Source: Fidelibacterota bacterium
Lineage (GTDB): Bacteria > Fidelibacterota > UBA2242 > B5-G15
Assembly: GCA_003645825.1 (NCBI GenBank)
Contig: QNCQ01000049.1
Coordinates: 1-9,960 of the forward strand
Direction: 5' to 3'
Length of the DNA stretch: 9,960 nt
Part shown: positions 6,134 to 9,960 of the stretch, piece by piece
Layout: every line of letters begins with the position of its first letter
How positions within the stretch are numbered: the stretch's first letter is position 1
Notes under the pieces: model-generated
What the model was told of the DNA's origin: nothing
The model's database searches: none
Seen by the model: the letters and a program-made list of their open reading frames with translations, nothing else
Translations under genes and position numbers: made by a program

Positions 6134-9100
6134 GCCTTAGCTCCTTTCGGCGTAGGAAATATCAAAGAAAACGTTGTCCCTTCCCCTTCTATAGATTCGA
6201 CTTTCAATTCCCCTCCATGCATTTCAACCACATCCTTTACAATCGCAAGCCCGAGCCCAAACCCTGTAGCCTTCGATGAGTAAAAGGGCAAAAAGATTTT
6301 ATCTATATTCTCACGTGAGATTCCACACCCTGTATCGGAAAACTTAAATTCAACAGCACCATTTTTCTCCCTGACCACAATTTCTATCTCTCCATAGCCT
6401 TCAATAGATTCAACAGCATTGTTGATTAAATTCTGAAATGCTTGAATCAATCTCATTTCATCACCCAGAATTTCCAAATCCCGGGTCTCTACCTTAAGCC
6501 TGGCTTTAATGTTGCTACTTAACTCATTAACCCGTTCCAGCTCCATATTCAGTTTATCAACAAGGGAGCCGATTGAAATTACCTTGAAGTTATATTCAGG
6601 ACGATGGGTGAAATCGTACAGCTCTTTTATTGCTCTATTGCATATGTCCACATTTCGGGTTATAGTATCCATGTGTCTCGAAATTCGGGACACCTTTTTC
6701 TCCTTGCTTATTGAACGAACAATCTGGGCGGAACTCTTTATACTAGCGAGAGGATTTTTCAATTCATGAGCCAGTTTCAAAGTAAATTCCTTTAGACTTT
6801 CTCTCTTCCTAGCTTCTGCCATCCTTAATTCTTTTTCACTTTCCTTTATGCGGGTTACATCCCTTCCTATTCCGAATACTCCTACAATCTTTCCGTTGTC
6901 TCTGAACGGTACCATCTTCATCCAGAAAATGAGTTCCTTTCCTTCCCTTGTTAAAACTTTAATCTCACATTCAGCAGTTTTCCCACCGAGGGTGGTAGCA
7001 AAGTTTCTCTTTAACACTTCTTTATGTATATCCTTTACAAAATCAATGTTTACCCGGCCAATTACTTGTTTTTTCCCATAGCCGAGAACGCATTCAAACA
7101 TTTTATTTATTAAAAGAAAACGGCCTTTGGTGTCTGTCATCCAAATTATATCATTGGCGTTTTCAATCAAATACCTGAACTTTTCCTCGCTTTCTCTCAG
7201 CTCACGTTCCACACTCTTTCTCCGGCTTATCTCCTGACGTAACTCTCTGTTTATCTTCTCGAGCTCACGGGTGCGTCTTCTTACTTCTTTTTCCAGTGCC
7301 TCCTTATGCTTTAGCAGTACCTCCTCCTCTTTTTTCAAATCCGTAATATCACGGGAGAATATGACTAATCTTGTGACATTCCCCTTAAGATCAAATATTG
7401 GGTAAAAATACTGTTGGTAGTAACGGACGCGGAAACTTCTTTCTACAACCTTCTTTTTCTTTTGTTTCACTATCTCTTTAAGAAAAGAAGGTGAAAAGCT
7501 AAAAAACTCAAACTCAAAGACATTTCTCCCAAGGAGATCATCTTCGTTTATACCAAGGCAATCCGCCATAGCCTCGTTCAGAGCTATTATTTTACCATTG
7601 GTATCTATCATGACTACAGAATCACTTATTGTATTGAGCAGCGAATGGGTAATATTCTGGGACTCTCTAAGCAAAGTTTCATTCAGCTTTCTCTCTTCTA
7701 TTTCCTTGAGTAATTTTTTATTCAGCTCCTGCAATTGACGGGTTCTCTCTATAACCTTTTTCTCAAGATCAGCATGAGCATGTAACAACTCCCTCTGTTT
7801 TCTTCTAAGTTCTTTTGTCCTATCTTCAACAATTTTCTCCAACTTCAGATTTTGAGCTCTAACAGCAGCAATACTCATTTTGATAAACACTACTATAGAC
7901 AATATTAAAGATATCACCAGAATGGTTCTAAAATACCATGTGTGGTAAAAAGGCGGAGCCACGTTTAAAAGAAGCGTCTTTGCCTTCCTGCACCACATTC
8001 CTTTGTGATCGGAAAATAAAATCTCTATAATATGATTACCAGGAGAAATGTTGGAAAAGGTTATGCTTCTAGTGCCACTGATGTTAATCCACTCTTCACC
8101 CAATCCGTAAACTCTGTATTTGTACCGGCACTTAAATGGATCATAAAAATCAAGCATTGTAAGGTCAAGTTTTATGTAAATATCTTTATACGAAAACTTA
8201 AGCGTATCACTACAGGGGACGAAGCTTCTTTTCTTTCCTTTTTTGTCAATAACCTCAACCAGGGACACCTTAAGATCACTCTCATGGCTGTCATTGAAGA
8301 CACTGTCAGGCATAAAGTACGTGAGACCAGATGGGCCTCCAAACCAAAGCATACCGTCTTTAGAAACATCTGCCCCACCTTTTGTGAATCCAGAGTACTT
8401 GCTTCTTTTTAAGAAATATTTCACACCGTCATCATATCCAAAATTCACAACATCACCCATTTCAGGATCTATCCTTGATAACCCTTGCTTGGTGCTCACC
8501 CAGATTACCCCGCCGGAAGAGACAATACTGATGATCTTGTTGGAGGCCAGCCCATTTTCAGTAGTGTAATAAGAGATCTTTCCATCTTTGGAGATTACGT
8601 TAATTCCACCAAAGCATATTCCCGCCCATACGTTTCCATGACTATCAATAAATACAGTTGTCACATGGTCCCCTGTCAATTTCAGTGGTGTAGTAATGTT
8701 GTATCTCTCTACCACTCCCTTGTCTCTACGAAATTTCACCAAACCATTCTTTATCGTGCCAAGCCACAAATTCCCTTCACTGTCTATATCAATAGAAGAG
8801 AGATAATTATCTATACCATACTCTCTCATATCAAACTTGCTTATATGTGTTAGATCAGATGATATTCTGAATAGACCATTTCCCATAGCCACAGCCCAGA
8901 TATTCCCTGCACTGTCTTCAGCAATATCATGGATAAATAAGTTTCTCAGCCCAGGTGCACGCCAGACAGGAGTTAGAACATCCACTATCTTTCCTCCACT
9001 CAAAGGAACGTAGCCAAGACCATTTAGGGCGCCGACCCATAACCTACCCTGACTATCAACAAGAAGGGAAGAAATTCCAGAATACCGTCGCCCTTCCATG

Positions 9101-9960
9101 GAAGAATCTAAATATTTGCTTTCTCCAGTAATATAATTATATCTGATAACACCGATATCTGTCCCAATCCATATCACTCCATTTTCCCTTCCCACCCTCA
9201 AAGCATTCACGCCCAAACTTTCAGTTCGACCCAACACCCTCTCTAAAGAGACGTTCCGAAAAGCACCTGGCCGATTCAGTATATATAAATCAGAGGCCGC
9301 CAGCCATATATTGTGGTTTTTATCTATAAAAATCTTATTTATTCTCTTCGGTATACTATGCACATCATCCCTAAAAACATACTCTGGCTTGTAAAACTTC
9401 TTCTTCACTCTATCAAATATCAACAATCCAACCTGCTTGACAGCAAGATAGAGACAGTTACCTTCTCCTTTTATAGATATAACCCAAGCCTCCGAATTCA
9501 GAGTATCCAGCCCCAGACGAAACAATTTGAGCTCTTTCTTAGTTCTGTCAAATTTAAACAGGCCCTTGTCCGTACCAAGCCATACTTCTCCGTCCTCATC
9601 CAAAAAGATATCAAAAACTCTCTCAAAAAAATCTCCGTGTTCTCTATCGAACCAAAATAGTTTTTTAGTTTTTCTATCAATAAAAATGAACCCGGCACCA
9701 ATAGCTCCTATATAATAATTCCCTTCTCCATCAACTTTAACACACCCAATTCTAACACCTTCCGGATTCAGTTTTCTCCCCAGCACATATTCTAGATTAC
9801 ACAGTGTATTCCTCGAGGGATTATAAACATAGATTCCCTTTCGGATGGTACCGATTAAAAACTCACCGTTTCTATTTTTTTCAATGCTTGAGATTTTGAG
9901 AGGAACTTTCTCTATATTACCGAGCATAATAGGTTTAATAGGGTAGAATATCTCCTTTTC
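6106..9960 (-). CDS. Propeller-type sensor histidine kinase, N-terminus outside the window
   Basis: Large membrane sensor kinase partnering the downstream NtrC-type regulator. The frame runs open to base 9960 and upstream codons continue it, so the ATG at 9927 is internal. Residues below count from that Met. About twelve two-component-regulator propeller blades fill 1-540 (for example EVWLGTDKGLFKFD, NLWLGTIKNGLVKF, VIWIGTDIGVIRYN). A Y_Y_Y domain follows (about 575-655, RYKYRVYGLGEEWI). There is one membrane helix (about 666-688), a coiled coil (690-757), PAS 1 (about 757-865), a second coiled coil (866-912) and PAS 2 (about 912-1028). HisKA carries phosphoacceptor H1054 in HELKNP, codon 6766-6768. 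HATPase_c has NLINNAVES (1166-1174), DTGCGI (1198-1203) and GFGLGLAIV (1222-1230). There is no HAMP or attached receiver. Members of this group usually carry about 14 blades and a signal peptide, so roughly two blades plus the leader are missing. The ligand is unknown. Confidence 0.95.
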   Translation of the reverse strand, partial: EKEIFYPIKPIMLGNIEKVPLKISSIEKNRNGEFLIGTIRKGIYVYNPSRNTLCNLEYVLGRKLNPEGVRIGCVKVDGEGNYYIGAIGAGFIFIDRKTKKLFWFDREHGDFFERVFDIFLDEDGEVWLGTDKGLFKFDRTKKELKLFRLGLDTLNSEAWVISIKGEGNCLYLAVKQVGLLIFDRVKKKFYKPEYVFRDDVHSIPKRINKIFIDKNHNIWLAASDLYILNRPGAFRNVSLERVLGRTESLGVNALRVGRENGVIWIGTDIGVIRYNYITGESKYLDSSMEGRRYSGISSLLVDSQGRLWVGALNGLGYVPLSGGKIVDVLTPVWRAPGLRNLFIHDIAEDSAGNIWAVAMGNGLFRISSDLTHISKFDMREYGIDNYLSSIDIDSEGNLWLGTIKNGLVKFRRDKGVVERYNITTPLKLTGDHVTTVFIDSHGNVWAGICFGGINVISKDGKISYYTTENGLASNKIISIVSSGGVIWVSTKQGLSRIDPEMGDVVNFGYDDGVKYFLKRSKYSGFTKGGADVSKDGMLWFGGPSGLTYFMPDSVFNDSHESDLKVSLVEVIDKKGKKRSFVPCSDTLKFSYKDIYIKLDLTMLDFYDPFKCRYKYRVYGLGEEWINISGTRSITFSNISPGNHIIEILFSDHKGMWCRKAKTLLLNVAPPFYHTWYFRTILVISLILSIVVFIKMSIAAVRAQNLKLEKIVEDRTKELRRKQRELLHAHADLEKKVIERTRQLQELNKKLLKEIEERKLNETLLRESQNITHSLLNTISDSVVMIDTNGKIIALNEAMADCLGINEDDLLGRNVFEFEFFSFSPSFLKEIVKQKKKKVVERSFRVRYYQQYFYPIFDLKGNVTRLVIFSRDITDLKKEEEVLLKHKEALEKEVRRRTRELEKINRELRQEISRRKSVERELRESEEKFRYLIENANDIIWMTDTKGRFLLINKMFECVLGYGKKQVIGRVNIDFVKDIHKEVLKRNFATTLGGKTAECEIKVLTREGKELIFWMKMVPFRDNGKIVGVFGIGRDVTRIKESEKELRMAEARKRESLKEFTLKLAHELKNPLASIKSSAQIVRSISKEKKVSRISRHMDTITRNVDICNRAIKELYDFTHRPEYNFKVISIGSLVDKLNMELERVNELSSNIKARLKVETRDLEILGDEMRLIQAFQNLINNAVESIEGYGEIEIVVREKNGAVEFKFSDTGCGISRENIDKIFLPFYSSKATGFGLGLAIVKDVVEMHGGELKVESIEGEGTTFSLIFPTPKGAKAWRKKKSLL
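6141..6147 (-). promoter_or_regulatory. Ribosome-binding site inside the kinase gene
   Basis: On the minus strand this reads AAAGGAG, seven bases before the ATG at 6133. It fixes the regulator start and lies within the kinase coding sequence, ahead of the kinase stop at 6106-6108. Coupled re-initiation would keep the regulator in proportion to the kinase. Confidence 0.7.

Noticed and set aside
8032..8853. Several open frames on the + strand across the kinase gene
   Set aside because: They are antisense to strongly conserved propeller and Y_Y_Y coding sequence, with no domain content or ribosome-binding sites.

Overview
The window reads as chromosomal DNA from an AT-rich bacterium, most likely an uncultured or anaerobic member of the FCB (Bacteroidetes/Chlorobi-related) assemblage. 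This placement is inference. It rests on three things: a secreted protein with a YPNPFN...SGVYYY C-terminal sorting/FlgD-like domain, a sensor kinase with a two-component regulator propeller and a Y_Y_Y domain, and a B12-binding radical SAM protein of the MJ_1487 type. A strong Shine-Dalgarno sequence before the response regulator and a GAGGG before the cupin gene show that at least some genes use SD-led initiation. No phage, transposon, CRISPR or RNA gene was recognised.

Layout from left to right. Bases 1-851 (+) hold the 3' part of a patatin-like phospholipase gene. Its first visible ATG is inside the nucleophile motif, so the gene begins outside the window. Bases 852-1123 are non-coding: a convincing hairpin-plus-T-run terminator, nested in a longer inverted repeat, then small hairpins and a possible promoter. 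Bases 1124-2829 (+) are two tightly packed genes for exported proteins: a 375-residue protein with a lamin-tail-like start and a C-terminal sorting/FlgD-like domain, and a 190-residue protein of unknown family. The next gene, 2875-4137 (-), is a B12-binding/radical SAM enzyme. It faces away from 4207-4743 (+), an RmlC-like cupin, across a 69-base divergent promoter region. Both convergent junctions (about 2829/2875 and 4730/4743) carry short inverted repeats that may be weak bidirectional terminators.

The right 55% is one two-component operon on the minus strand: a very large propeller sensor histidine kinase (6106 to beyond 9960, N-terminus outside the window), overlapped by 28 bases by its partner, an NtrC-type sigma-54 activator (4730-6133). 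A periplasmic propeller senses an unknown, probably extracellular, ligand. The signal crosses one membrane segment, passes through two PAS domains to a HisKA/HATPase core, and then goes to the receiver of the activator, which would open sigma-54 promoters. No target promoter is convincingly visible here.

Nothing in the window is demonstrably a new defence or mobile system. The least explained parts are the pair of exported proteins, the radical SAM/cupin divergent pair with its altered epimerase motif, and the structured intergenic region at 852-1123.
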